Part shown: positions 1-5,910 of the stretch, piece by piece
How positions within the stretch are numbered: the stretch's first letter is position 1
How the letters are laid out: each line of letters begins with the position of its first letter
Assembly: GCA_030039575.1 (NCBI GenBank)
Contig: JASHVH010000259.1
Span: 1 to 6,802 of the forward strand
Origin: Acidimicrobiales bacterium
GTDB lineage: Bacteria > Actinomycetota > Acidimicrobiia > Acidimicrobiales > Palsa-688
Direction of reading: 5' to 3'
DNA: 6,802 nt
Notes under the pieces: model-generated
Seen by the model: only the letters and a program-made list of their open reading frames with translations
Told to the model about the DNA's origin: nothing
Databases searched by the model: none
Translations under genes and position numbers: made by a program

Positions 1-356
1 CAGTTGGCCACGACCACTCTCTCTCCCCCGTGCGCCACCGGGAGTACGGCGATTTCACTGGTTCCCTCCTCCCTGGTAGACGCCAGGGCCAGCCATTGCC
101 CGTCGGGCGACCATTCGGGTAACCGGTCATCAGTCCCGGCCGAGAAGGGCCGCGGTGGCCGCTCGCCGTCGGTGCCGGCCAGCCACACCCGCGAACGGGA
201 ACGGTTGGACTCGAGGTCCTGGTCCGTTACCGTGAACGCGACGAGCGTGCCATCAGGGGAGACCTTGGGGTCGCGCACCTGGCGCAGTGCCCCAATATCC
301 TCGGGGCGCATCCCGTTCTGCGTTTTCCCTGTCGCCGTCGATTGGGTCGCGGTCAA
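1..356 (-). CDS. S9-family peptidase (acylaminoacyl-peptidase type), N-terminal fragment
   Basis: The visible 118 codons hold the first blades of a beta-propeller with PD40/WD40-like motifs: 'DPKVSPDGTLVAF' (about residues 29-41) and 'LPEWSPDGQWLALAS' (about 79-93). The phrase 'MRPEDIGALRQVRDPKVSPDG' region is the usual opening of prolyl-oligopeptidase-fold S9 enzymes of the acylaminoacyl-peptidase/DPP type. In that family the propeller gates a C-terminal alpha/beta-hydrolase domain with a Ser-Asp-His triad; that half lies outside the window, so catalysis cannot be verified. There is no signal peptide, so it is probably cytoplasmic. I chose the TTG at 356 because AGGGAGG sits 5 bases upstream. 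Alternatives in the same frame are GTG 437, GTG 377 and ATG 311, none with a comparable ribosome site. The gene follows the YjbR gene on the same strand after about 130 bases. A TolB-like or other propeller protein without hydrolase domain remains possible. Confidence 0.75.
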   Translation of the reverse strand, partial: MTATQSTATGKTQNGMRPEDIGALRQVRDPKVSPDGTLVAFTVTDQDLESNRSRSRVWLAGTDGERPPRPFSAGTDDRLPEWSPDGQWLALASTREEGTSEIAVLPVAHGGERVVVAN

Positions 357-361
357 TTGGG

Positions 362-369
362 CCTCCCTT
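362..369 (-). promoter_or_regulatory. Ribosome binding site deciding a TTG start of the S9 peptidase
   Basis: The minus strand reads AAGGGAGG here, followed by 5 bases and an in-frame TTG at 356. It is one of the best Shine-Dalgarno matches in the window and favours TTG 356 over the in-frame GTG and ATG codons nearby. Confidence 0.55.
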
Positions 370-488
370 GTCGCCACCGGTTCAGGATAGTGACCGGTGA
401 GGGGCCGAGGCTCGTCCGTCAGCCAGGGCGACGCCACCGTGCGATGTTGGCCGCGCCCAAGCCGGTGAGGCCCAAAAGAGGGGCTCGG

Positions 489-896
489 TTACTCGAGCTT
501 GCCCTTCCTCAAGTACTCGTCGGCCAGGGCGGGGGGCGCGCAGGCCAACCAGCCGTCGAGCACGGCGTCCCGCAACGCCTTCTTCGTCACCGCCTTGAGT
601 TGGACCAATATGGCGGCGTACCCGTTGAAGTGGGGGATGGTAAAAATGGCCTCGGGAGAACTGGCCAGCACAGCCTCTTTGTCGGCCAGGTCCGCCACGC
701 AAACGGCAACTATAGGCCCTGCCGGCGGGGGCGTGGCCCCGTACCGTTTGATGTCCGCCTTGCTGAAGGGCCGTTCCCAGGCGAAGGCTTTACCGCCCAC
801 GAACCATGTGCGGTTACCGTGCCGCTCTCCTTCTGTGACCCCGGGTAGTTCTCCGGCCAGTCGTGCGACGTCCTCCATGTTCGCCATGCCGGGCAC
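489..896 (-). CDS. YjbR/MmcQ-family protein
   Basis: The 135-residue product matches the CyaY-like YjbR/MmcQ fold family over its whole length. It shows an N-terminal helix ending 'LAGELPGVTEGERHG' (13-27), a strand 'TWFVGGKAFAWE' (30-41), a central 'GPIVAVCVADLADKEAVL' strand-helix (60-77), and the family signature 'FTIPHFNGYAAILVQLKAV' (85-103), followed by a helix 'LRDAVLDGWLACAPPALADEYL' (108-129). The family is often annotated as DNA-binding, but its biochemical role is not established and I do not assign one. The start is GTG 896, with GGGG 5 bases upstream; ATG 887 and ATG 878 are in frame and equally possible. It lies 56 bases after the permease and about 130 bases before the S9 peptidase, all on one strand, so cotranscription is possible but no functional link is evident. 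Confidence 0.85.
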   Translation of the reverse strand: MPGMANMEDVARLAGELPGVTEGERHGNRTWFVGGKAFAWERPFSKADIKRYGATPPPAGPIVAVCVADLADKEAVLASSPEAIFTIPHFNGYAAILVQLKAVTKKALRDAVLDGWLACAPPALADEYLRKGKLE

Positions 897-952
897 GATA
901 GCCCCATTGCCTCTGTGGACGAAGCGCGGCCCTCCAGTTGCCGGCGGTCCCC

Positions 953-2734
953 CTAGAGGAGCGACCCGCTCATAAGGCCGCGCCGGAAGTAACGCTGGGC
1001 GGCCAAAAAGAGCAGCAGGGGGACGGCCAGGGAAATCAAGTAGACGGCGTTGGGGTTGCCTATGTTCCCTTCCAATAGCAGGAGCGGGAGAGTCGAGGCC
1101 GACTGGTTGTTCGAGTTGAGGACCGCTTCAGCAATTGGCAACTCCCCCCAGACCCACACGACCATCAGGACCGACAAGGCGATTATCGTGCTCGACGAGA
1201 GCCGCAATACCAGCCTCCTCAGGATCCCGAGGCCAGACGCCCCGTCGACGCGCATCGCCTCGATGAGAGGTACGGGCACGCTGGCGAAGGCGGGGCGTAA
1301 AAAGAACACCGCCAGAGGCAGGTTGGCGGTGATGTAGAGCACCACAATGCCTACACGGGTGTTGACCAGGCCCAGCCAAACGATCTCTTCGAACTGGGGG
1401 AGGATGAATATGACCCCGGGCACCGCCAGGGTAAAGAGCACGAACACAAAAAGGACGGTCCGCCACCGAGACTTTTTGAAGGCCAGGAAGTAGGCAGCGG
1501 GCACGGCCAGGAGCAGTGTCCCCCCGAGTGTGGCGGCGCTCAAGATCAACGTGTTCCAAACGCCGGTTTTGATCGCCGGCCAGAACGTACCTGCGAACTC
1601 GCCCCGCCCAAGCCAAAATTCCGCCTCTCCGGCGAAAGGGAGCAGCACCAAGACGATCATCACGGTTAAAAGGCCCCAGCGACCGCGTTGCGCCCACCGC
1701 ATCGAGTGGCGCATGTGGCCACGGACCTCGCCGGGCTCGTCATTGGAACCACGAGGCCACACGGTATGCGCCCAGGACCGGACGCGGCCCAGTAGCGCCG
1801 GCGCGACGACGGCGCCGTTCTGAAGGTCGGCCCTCCCGTACAACCGCCGCCGCCCGACCCGTTGTGAAAAGGCCAGCATCCAGCCGCCGATAGCGATGGC
1901 GACCAATACGGCACCGATCACCGTCCCCATGGCTGAAGCCTCGCCGAAGTTGTAGTAGCCAAAGGCCAAGGTGTTGGCGTAAAAACCTACGAGCTCGGTG
2001 GCGCCGGGGAAGCTGGGCCCACCGTTGGTAAGCATGGCCACCGAGTTATACGTCTGCGCCTCGGTCAGCAGCCGCAGCACGATGACGAATACGAGCATCG
2101 GCTTTATAGCCGGCAGTACCACATTCCACCAAAAGGAAAAGCCGCGGGCGCCGTCGATCCTGGCCGCCTCGAAGACTTCGTCCGGGCATGCGCTCAGCGC
2201 CCCGAGGAGCAAGAGGTAACACCAGGGGGCCCCCTTCCAGATACCGAACACCACGATGACCCCGAACGCCAGCCTCGGGTGGTCGAGCCAGAGGAACGAG
2301 GAGCCCACACCGAAAACGTCCTGGCTCAACTGGTCGGCAACGCCGTGGATATTGAAAAGGCCATAAAAAAGGGTCCCGGCCACCGTCCAGGGGACGACGA
2401 GAGGGAGCAGGAAGACCACCGCCAACAGGCCCTGCCCGCGCTTTACGCGCAGGGTCATCCACGCTCCCGCCAAGCCCAGGCCAACCTCGGCAGGCACGGT
2501 CAAAAGCAGGTAAAAGACACTGTGCAACGCCGCCACCCGGGCCACGACATCGTTGAAAAGGGCGACGTAGTTCCGTGTACCCGCGAACCCGTGGGGCTTC
2601 AGCTGGTACCAGCTCGAGAAGCTCCCGCCGACCTCCTGCCACAGGGGGTAGGCCACGAAGGCGGCCAAGAACACGAACGGGAAGACGGCGACGACCACGA
2701 ACCCGGCTCGCCGCCATGGCACTTCCCTGCTCAC
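953..2734 (-). CDS. Fused MalF/MalG-type carbohydrate ABC transporter permease
   Basis: The 593-residue polypeptide contains two binding-protein-dependent permease domains in one frame. Domain 1 (about 1-290) opens like CUT1 MalF proteins ('YPLWQEVGGSFSSW' 29-42, then 'GTRNYVALFND'). It has about six hydrophobic segments (near 12-30, 70-92, 103-125, 157-180, 208-225, 265-290) and an EAA loop at 189-208 (E189-A-A, G195, L207-P208). A hydrophilic, Arg-rich linker follows (about 291-352). Domain 2 (about 353-593) resembles MalG, with segments near 354-367, 392-418, 427-447, 458-480, 512-532 and 563-580. Its second EAA loop is at 492-511 (E492-A-M, G498), where the usual closing Pro is Arg511. 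EAA loops dock the cytoplasmic ATPases, so this chain could supply both transmembrane halves of one importer. The substrate is unknown, most likely a sugar or sugar derivative. The start is GTG 2734, just after an in-frame TGA; no good ribosome site is seen, and GTG 2722 is an alternative. No ATPase or binding protein lies nearby. Confidence 0.88.
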   Translation of the reverse strand: MSREVPWRRAGFVVVAVFPFVFLAAFVAYPLWQEVGGSFSSWYQLKPHGFAGTRNYVALFNDVVARVAALHSVFYLLLTVPAEVGLGLAGAWMTLRVKRGQGLLAVVFLLPLVVPWTVAGTLFYGLFNIHGVADQLSQDVFGVGSSFLWLDHPRLAFGVIVVFGIWKGAPWCYLLLLGALSACPDEVFEAARIDGARGFSFWWNVVLPAIKPMLVFVIVLRLLTEAQTYNSVAMLTNGGPSFPGATELVGFYANTLAFGYYNFGEASAMGTVIGAVLVAIAIGGWMLAFSQRVGRRRLYGRADLQNGAVVAPALLGRVRSWAHTVWPRGSNDEPGEVRGHMRHSMRWAQRGRWGLLTVMIVLVLLPFAGEAEFWLGRGEFAGTFWPAIKTGVWNTLILSAATLGGTLLLAVPAAYFLAFKKSRWRTVLFVFVLFTLAVPGVIFILPQFEEIVWLGLVNTRVGIVVLYITANLPLAVFFLRPAFASVPVPLIEAMRVDGASGLGILRRLVLRLSSSTIIALSVLMVVWVWGELPIAEAVLNSNNQSASTLPLLLLEGNIGNPNAVYLISLAVPLLLFLAAQRYFRRGLMSGSLL

Positions 2735-2856
2735 TGCGCCACGGCATCAATGGCGCACCCGCACCTCAGTCTCAAGCCCCGACAACTTAGCCGACGCCAG
2801 TCGCACGCAGGCAGCGGCCGGGCGGTGCCCGACAGGGCGAGGTGGCGATGGCCGTT

Positions 2857-2881
2857 CCCACCCGCCGGCTAGGCGGGTGGG
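2857..2881 (-). terminator. GC-rich hairpin, probable terminator after msrBA
   Basis: CCCACCCGCC (2857-2866) and GGCGGGTGGG (2872-2881) form a perfect 10-bp stem with a 5-base loop, starting 25 bases beyond the msrA stop. There is no U-tract, as is common for actinobacterial terminators, so the function is inferred from stem strength and position. It could equally act against antisense transcription. Confidence 0.5.
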
Positions 2882-2905
2882 CGCATCGGTCTTCCTAAGC
2901 GGCCC

Positions 2906-3427
2906 CTACCGGGCAGCAGTGTCCGCCCGGTGCGGCAGCTTCCAGCCTGGGCGCACGAAATGGCACGTATAACCGTCGGGATAACGCTCCAGGTAGTCCT
3001 GGTGCTCAGGCTCGGCCTCCCAGAAGGGGCCCGCCGGCACCACCTCCGTAACGACCTTGCCCGGCCACAGCCCGGAGGCATCGACGTCGGCGATGGTGTC
3101 CTCCGCGATCGCTTTCTGGGCGTCTGATGTGTAGAAAATGGCCGACCGGTAGCTGGCCCCGATGTCGTTGCCCTGGCGGTTCTTCGTTGTCGGGTCGTGG
3201 ATCTGGAAGAAGAACTCCAGGAGCTCCCGATAAGAGATGCGACCGGGGTCGAAAATAATCTCGATCGCCTCCGCGTGGCTGCCGTGCTTACGGTACGTGG
3301 CGTTCGGCACGTCCCCGCCCGTGTAGCCCACCCTGGTCGAGACGACTCCGGGGAGCTTGCGGATCAGGTCCTGCATGCCCCAGAAACAGCCTCCGGCCAG
3401 GATGGCCTTCTCTGTATTGCTTGTCAT
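2906..3427 (-). CDS. msrA: Peptide-methionine (S)-S-oxide reductase MsrA
   Basis: This 173-residue protein reduces the S diastereomer of methionine sulfoxide, free or in proteins, in the cytoplasm. The catalytic signature GCFWG is at 13-17 (nucleophile Cys14). It is followed by the family motifs 'VGYTGG' (33-38), '[11 protein letters not shown]' (51-61, with the conserved Glu), '[19 protein letters not shown]' (72-90) and 'YRSAIFY' (93-99). The only other cysteine is Cys155 in 'GYTCHFVRP', the likely partner or resolving cysteine. Length is normal for short bacterial MsrA. The ATG at 3427 is preceded by GAGAAGGG (3437-3444, 9 bases away). It shares its A with the TGA of msrB (TGATG), so the two genes are almost certainly translationally coupled and cotranscribed. 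A GC-rich hairpin follows the gene. Confidence 0.96.
   Translation of the reverse strand: MTSNTEKAILAGGCFWGMQDLIRKLPGVVSTRVGYTGGDVPNATYRKHGSHAEAIEIIFDPGRISYRELLEFFFQIHDPTTKNRQGNDIGASYRSAIFYTSDAQKAIAEDTIADVDASGLWPGKVVTEVVPAGPFWEAEPEHQDYLERYPDGYTCHFVRPGWKLPHRADTAAR
2908..2931 (-). repeat. Inverted repeat across the msrA stop codon
   Basis: ACCGGGC and GCCCGGT (7-bp stem, 10-base loop) bracket the last codons of msrA, just ahead of the stronger hairpin at 2857-2881. The two may act together in transcription termination or 3'-end protection. It has no U-tract. Confidence 0.35.
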
Positions 3428-3909
3428 CAGTGTGAACCCTTCTCGGTGTAGTTGGTCTTGTCGTTTGTGTCGTCGAAGAGCCGGCGGTAGGCGCCATAGC
3501 CCTCGCGCTCGAGGTCGTCGACGGGGATGAAGCGCAGGGCGGCGGAGTTGATGCAGTAGCGCAACCCGCCGGCCTCGGGTGGGCCGTCCTCGAACACATG
3601 GCCCAGATGGCTGTCCCCGTGCGCCGAACGGACTTCCGTCCGTACCATGCCATAGGTCCTGTCGGCCTTTTCGAGCACGTTCCCGGGCTCGACCGGGCAT
3701 GTGAAGCTGGGCCAACCGCTATGGCTGTCGTACTTGTCCGTGGAAGCGAACAACGGCTCACCGGAAACGACGTCGACGTACAGCCCGGGCTCCTTGTTGT
3801 CCCAGAACTCGTTGGCGAACGCAGGCTCTGTGGCGTTCTGTTGCGTGATCCTGTACTGCTCGGGCGTCAGTCGGGCAACCTGCTCAGGATCCTTTTTGTA
3901 GTCCGACAC
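3427..3909 (-). CDS. msrB: Peptide-methionine (R)-S-oxide reductase MsrB, zinc-less form
   Basis: The 160-residue product reduces the R diastereomer of methionine sulfoxide and complements MsrA. Recognisable SelR-domain motifs are '[18 protein letters not shown]' (14-31), '[10 protein letters not shown]' (60-69), '[10 protein letters not shown]' (101-110) and the catalytic '[13 protein letters not shown]' (117-129, Cys119). The two CXXC pairs that bind zinc in many MsrB proteins are absent: the first position reads 'VVSGEPLF' and the second '[12 protein letters not shown]'. The only other cysteine is Cys71, directly after SGWPSFT, a candidate resolving cysteine. The start is GTG 3909, because GGAAGGAG lies 5 bases upstream; an in-frame extension to 3981 lacks family similarity. 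Its stop overlaps the msrA start by one base. A possible thiol-stress promoter lies about 130-157 bases upstream. Confidence 0.96.
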   Translation of the reverse strand: MSDYKKDPEQVARLTPEQYRITQQNATEPAFANEFWDNKEPGLYVDVVSGEPLFASTDKYDSHSGWPSFTCPVEPGNVLEKADRTYGMVRTEVRSAHGDSHLGHVFEDGPPEAGGLRYCINSAALRFIPVDDLEREGYGAYRRLFDDTNDKTNYTEKGSH

Positions 3910-3914
3910 GGGTT

Positions 3915-3922
3915 CTCCTTCC
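3915..3922 (-). promoter_or_regulatory. Ribosome binding site of msrB
   Basis: GGAAGGAG on the minus strand, 5 bases before GTG 3909. It fixes the msrB start and rules against the 24-codon in-frame extension to 3981. Confidence 0.75.
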
Positions 3923-4039
3923 GGGTCGTGGGTCGGTTCGGACGGTGCTCTGCGACATCGGCGGTCGCCGGCGTGGGCCACACTGAACCAGGCTTAGTCG
4001 CTCTACCGTCCAGCCACCACCTCGTGGTGCAACCTGGGT

Positions 4040-4066
4040 AACAACCTGCCTCGGGGGAGTGTTCCC
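4040..4066 (-). promoter_or_regulatory. Candidate SigR/SigH-type ECF promoter for msrBA
   Basis: The minus strand has GGGAAC at 4066-4061, exactly 18 bases, then GTT at 4042-4040. This fits the GGGAA(T/C)-N18/19-GTT pattern known for the thiol-oxidative-stress sigma factors SigR (Streptomyces) and SigH (Mycobacterium), whose regulons include methionine sulfoxide reductases. Transcription would start near 4033, giving a leader of about 120 bases before msrB. A second GTT gives a 15-base spacing. The motif is short, so the call leans on its position upstream of msrBA. Confidence 0.4.
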
Positions 4067-4077
4067 GAAAATTTTCG
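4066..4077. promoter_or_regulatory. Perfect AT-rich palindrome next to the msrBA promoter
   Basis: CGAAAATTTTCG is a 12-base perfect palindrome in an otherwise GC-rich spacer. It abuts and shares one base with the candidate -35 element GGGAAC. It could be a repressor or activator operator, or an UP-like A/T tract. No regulator is identified. Confidence 0.35.
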
Positions 4078-4148
4078 ACGGCTGAGACCGGGTGCCTCGT
4101 GGGTCGATGCAGGGGAAAAGCCCTGGTCGCAGCGGCCGGAGGGGCTGG

Positions 4149-4703
4149 TCAGCCGCGTACCAGTGCTCCCAACTTCTCGGGGGTGTAGAGCACCCTCGTC
4201 TCGACCGGATGCCCGTCCAGGATGCCGAAGGGCGTCCCGTGCGGGTCTTGTTCCTGAAAGTCGCGGTCCACAGCTACCACCCACTCCCGGTAGCGCCCGT
4301 CCCGTACCCCGGCCTCGTAGTCCGGGCCGGCTAGGCCGGCCTGCCTGCCCAGTTCGATCAAGTCGGCAGCGGTGAAGCCGCCGCTGTTCTCCTCCGGTTG
4401 GTGGGCGAACAGCTCGCGTCGCAGCTGGTCGAACCGCCCTACCTCCGCCGCCAGGGCAAGGGCGTTGTCAGCCCGCACCGACTCCACACCGAGGAAGCAC
4501 CTCATCCGGTACTCGATGGCCACTGCCCCGGCTGCTACCTCCCGGCGGAGCAGGTCTCCCGACACCTCCTCGAAGCGCCGGCAGTAAGGGCACTGAGGGT
4601 CCTCGAACAGGACGAGGCGGCGCCGAGCATTGTCGGCTCCGACCAACACCCCACCCTCGGGGGTGTGCCCGGAGGGTACAGCCATGGTTGCAGATGACTC
4701 CAT
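4149..4703 (-). CDS. DsbA-like thioredoxin-fold oxidoreductase (CPYC)
   Basis: The 184-residue protein has a thioredoxin fold of the DsbA/Thioredoxin_4 type. A strand 'RRLVLFEDPQ' (28-37) leads into the active-site CPYC (Cys38, Cys41) and helix 'CRRFEEVSGDLLRREV'. A helical insertion follows (about 72-145), then 'GTPFGILDG' (156-164) with the expected cis-proline Pro158 facing the active site. Unlike secreted actinobacterial DsbA-like proteins it shows no signal peptide or membrane segment, so a cytoplasmic thiol-disulfide role is inferred. The start is ATG 4703, with CGGAG six bases upstream. The frame stays open to 4928, but the extension is low-complexity and lacks domain features; the ATG at 4745 is the other candidate. 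It lies upstream of msrB on the same strand, with about 240 bases between, and could recycle Msr cysteines. That partnership is inferred. Confidence 0.85.
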   Translation of the reverse strand: MESSATMAVPSGHTPEGGVLVGADNARRRLVLFEDPQCPYCRRFEEVSGDLLRREVAAGAVAIEYRMRCFLGVESVRADNALALAAEVGRFDQLRRELFAHQPEENSGGFTAADLIELGRQAGLAGPDYEAGVRDGRYREWVVAVDRDFQEQDPHGTPFGILDGHPVETRVLYTPEKLGALVRG

Positions 4704-4800
4704 ATCGAACTCCGATCCTGGCGTGAAGCCTACGGTAAGGCTCATCAGTTGTTGATACCCACTGTGATGGTGGCGCGACATGAGCGGCCCTGTACCGCCA

Positions 4801-4822
4801 CAATCCGTCCATAATCCGTCCA
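4801..4822 (-). repeat. Two 11-bp tandem direct repeats upstream of the DsbA-like gene
   Basis: The minus strand reads TGGACGGATTA then TGGACGGATTG, 10 of 11 bases identical, about 100 bases upstream of ATG 4703. Repeats at 11-bp pitch lie on one helix face and are typical of OmpR/PhoP-family response-regulator sites. If the longer reading frame were used, these bases would be coding instead. Confidence 0.4.
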
Positions 4823-5056
4823 CAGGCTCACAGACCGATCTTGTTGCGCTCGTCTGTGCGTTCCGTCGGACCGAAGTCGGCCGGTCCGTCGCGCTGCCCC
4901 TTCCGGTGCGGCGGCACGCTCCACCCACAGGGCCTCAATGTCAACTCAACTCGTAGAGCGGCTGTGTTGCGTGACCGTGCGTCTCCAGAGGAGTTGCGCG
5001 ACGGTGTGGGCTCAGGCGTCGAACCGTTCATGCCAAGAAGCAGACAGTCTCGCGGC

Positions 5057-5112
5057 CCGCAATATGCGGCGGTTGCACCTTGCCGCGCACTATGCGCGGC
5101 CAATGCCGCATT
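5057..5112. repeat. Cluster of three palindromes with a shared GCA-(A/C)TA-TGC core
   Basis: Three dyads lie within 56 bases: CCGCA-ATA-TGCGG (5057-5069), GCCGCGCA-CTA-TGCGCGGC (5082-5100, 8-bp arms) and AATGC-C-GCATT (5102-5112). The first two share the core GCA(A/C)TATGC, and their centres are 28 bp apart. This suggests paired operators for a dimeric regulator, or successive RNA hairpins. Confidence 0.4.
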
Positions 5113-5305
5113 TGCCCTAGACCTTTTCATCGTTGAGGTCGTCTTCGGGCCCAACCCTCGGCCCCTTCGCTGGCCAGGTGGCATTGGCCTTCGTCACCCG
5201 CTACGGCGTTGGGACCCACCGAGGCCGGTTCTAGGTTTGCGTCAGGCTGGGAACAGCGCACCGGTCCCCGCCCTGGTCCCGGCGGGAGCGTCGTCAGTCA
5301 GACGC

Positions 5306-5328
5306 CGGCGCCCTAAAACACGGCGCCG
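5306..5328. repeat. GC-rich inverted repeat
   Basis: CGGCGCC and GGCGCCG (7-bp stem) flank the A-rich 9-base loop CTAAAACAC. There is no U-tract on either side. It may be an RNA hairpin or protein site; the function is unknown. Confidence 0.3.
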
Positions 5329-5460
5329 AGTCGTCCGTTGCGTCGCCCTAGGCGGCCGTTACAGCGCGGTAAGTGCTAGTTTTACGGTTCCCCCCCGTAG
5401 ACTCGCGGCCCACCCGACTCGCACGTGGCGGGGCTGCGCGCGTTTTTTTTGCGCCTGTTC

Positions 5461-5504
5461 TTCGGCGGCGCGATTCACCCTGACCGGGTGAGGACAACGC
5501 CGAA
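5461..5504. repeat. Nested two-stem hairpin with symmetric internal loop
   Basis: An outer 7-bp stem TTCGGCG (5461-5467)/CGCCGAA (5498-5504) encloses internal loops of 7 and 6 bases. Inside these is a 6-bp stem TCACCC (5475-5480)/GGGTGA (5486-5491), capped by TGACC. This architecture looks more like a folded RNA element than a simple terminator. It lies just after a T8 run (5443-5450) and about 400 bases upstream of the collagen-like gene. I could not match it to a known riboswitch or small RNA. Confidence 0.3.
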
Positions 5505-5787
5505 GTGGAAGCGTACCTTCAGGTGGCCAGGACTCCGTAACGACGCTGACGACAGGCGATCCAGACGAAATGTCAAATCACGATTGTTGCAGACGCGGGT
5601 CACCTGGCCGGTCTTCGAGCGCTCTGGTCGACCATTTTCCAAGTAGGAGCCGAGGTCCGTCCGGGACCATCAGCCGGAGCAGAGAAAGTAGCTCGGTACA
5701 AGGGGCATTCTTCCCGAAATGAGTGCCAAAGGACGGGCCGTCCACATTGACATTTGCCAGGTGGTGCGTGTTTCCTTGGCAATCGTT

Positions 5788-5815
5788 TGGGCTAGCGACT
5801 TGTGGTTCTAGCCCA
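5788..5815. promoter_or_regulatory. Inverted repeat upstream of the collagen-like gene
   Basis: TGGGCTAG (5788-5795) and CTAGCCCA (5808-5815) are perfect 8-base inverted arms separated by 12 bases, ending 95 bases before ATG 5911. The centre-to-centre spacing of 20 bp places both arms on one helix face, as in an operator. A hairpin in the leader RNA is the alternative. A perfect TTGACA lies upstream at 5747-5752 but has no matching -10. Confidence 0.35.
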
Positions 5816-5910
5816 TCGAAAGGACCACCATCCGAGACAAGGGCGAAACCTAGCGTCAACCACGCGTAGGTCGAAGTGGAGTTGAAGAGTTCGCCTCGGG
5901 TGGGCCGGAA

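Larger units (their letters stand above)
4704..5910. other. Long divergent intergenic region without a recognisable gene
   Basis: About 1.2 kb separates the leftward DsbA-like gene from the rightward collagen-like gene. Frames of 60-216 codons exist (for example plus 4841-5491, minus 4828-5184, plus 5425-5646). Their products are Arg/Pro/Ser-rich, lack any domain I recognise, and overlap each other on both strands, so I do not call them. Instead the stretch holds direct repeats (4801-4822; an imperfect 14-base pair at 4966-4979 and 4993-5006) and palindromes (5057-5112). It also holds hairpins (5306-5328, 5461-5504), an isolated T8 run (5443-5450) and an inverted repeat (5788-5815). It may carry regulatory DNA, an unannotated RNA or a decayed gene. 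I saw no tRNA or rRNA. Confidence 0.6.

Noticed and set aside
4704..4928. N-terminal extension of the DsbA-like protein (75 further codons)
   Set aside because: The extension lacks domain or signal features and contains the tandem repeats. ATG 4703 has a well-spaced GGAG and starts just before the thioredoxin fold.
5016..5036. T-loop-like GGTTCGA on the minus strand suggesting a tRNA
   Set aside because: The flanking bases do not form a T-stem, and no acceptor or anticodon arms are present.
4828..5184. Minus-strand 118-codon frame as a small gene upstream of the DsbA-like gene
   Set aside because: No family resemblance and an implausible composition. It also covers repeat DNA at its 3' end. 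A species-specific small protein cannot be excluded.
5225..5328. Fragments reminiscent of a cobalamin riboswitch (GGGAA, CGGTCCCCGCC, GTCAGAC)
   Set aside because: The essential GGTG-AATCC element and a proper B12-box stem are missing, and no cobalamin-related gene follows within 600 bases.
5443..5450. T8 run as the tail of an intrinsic terminator on the plus strand
   Set aside because: No stable stem precedes it; the upstream GCGCGCG pairs only weakly with nearby bases, and no gene ends there.
4841..5491. Long open frame (216 codons) on the plus strand in the intergenic region
   Set aside because: The product is Arg/Pro/Ser-rich with no recognisable domain, overlaps frames on the opposite strand, and has no convincing ribosome site. 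Long chance frames are expected in GC-rich DNA.
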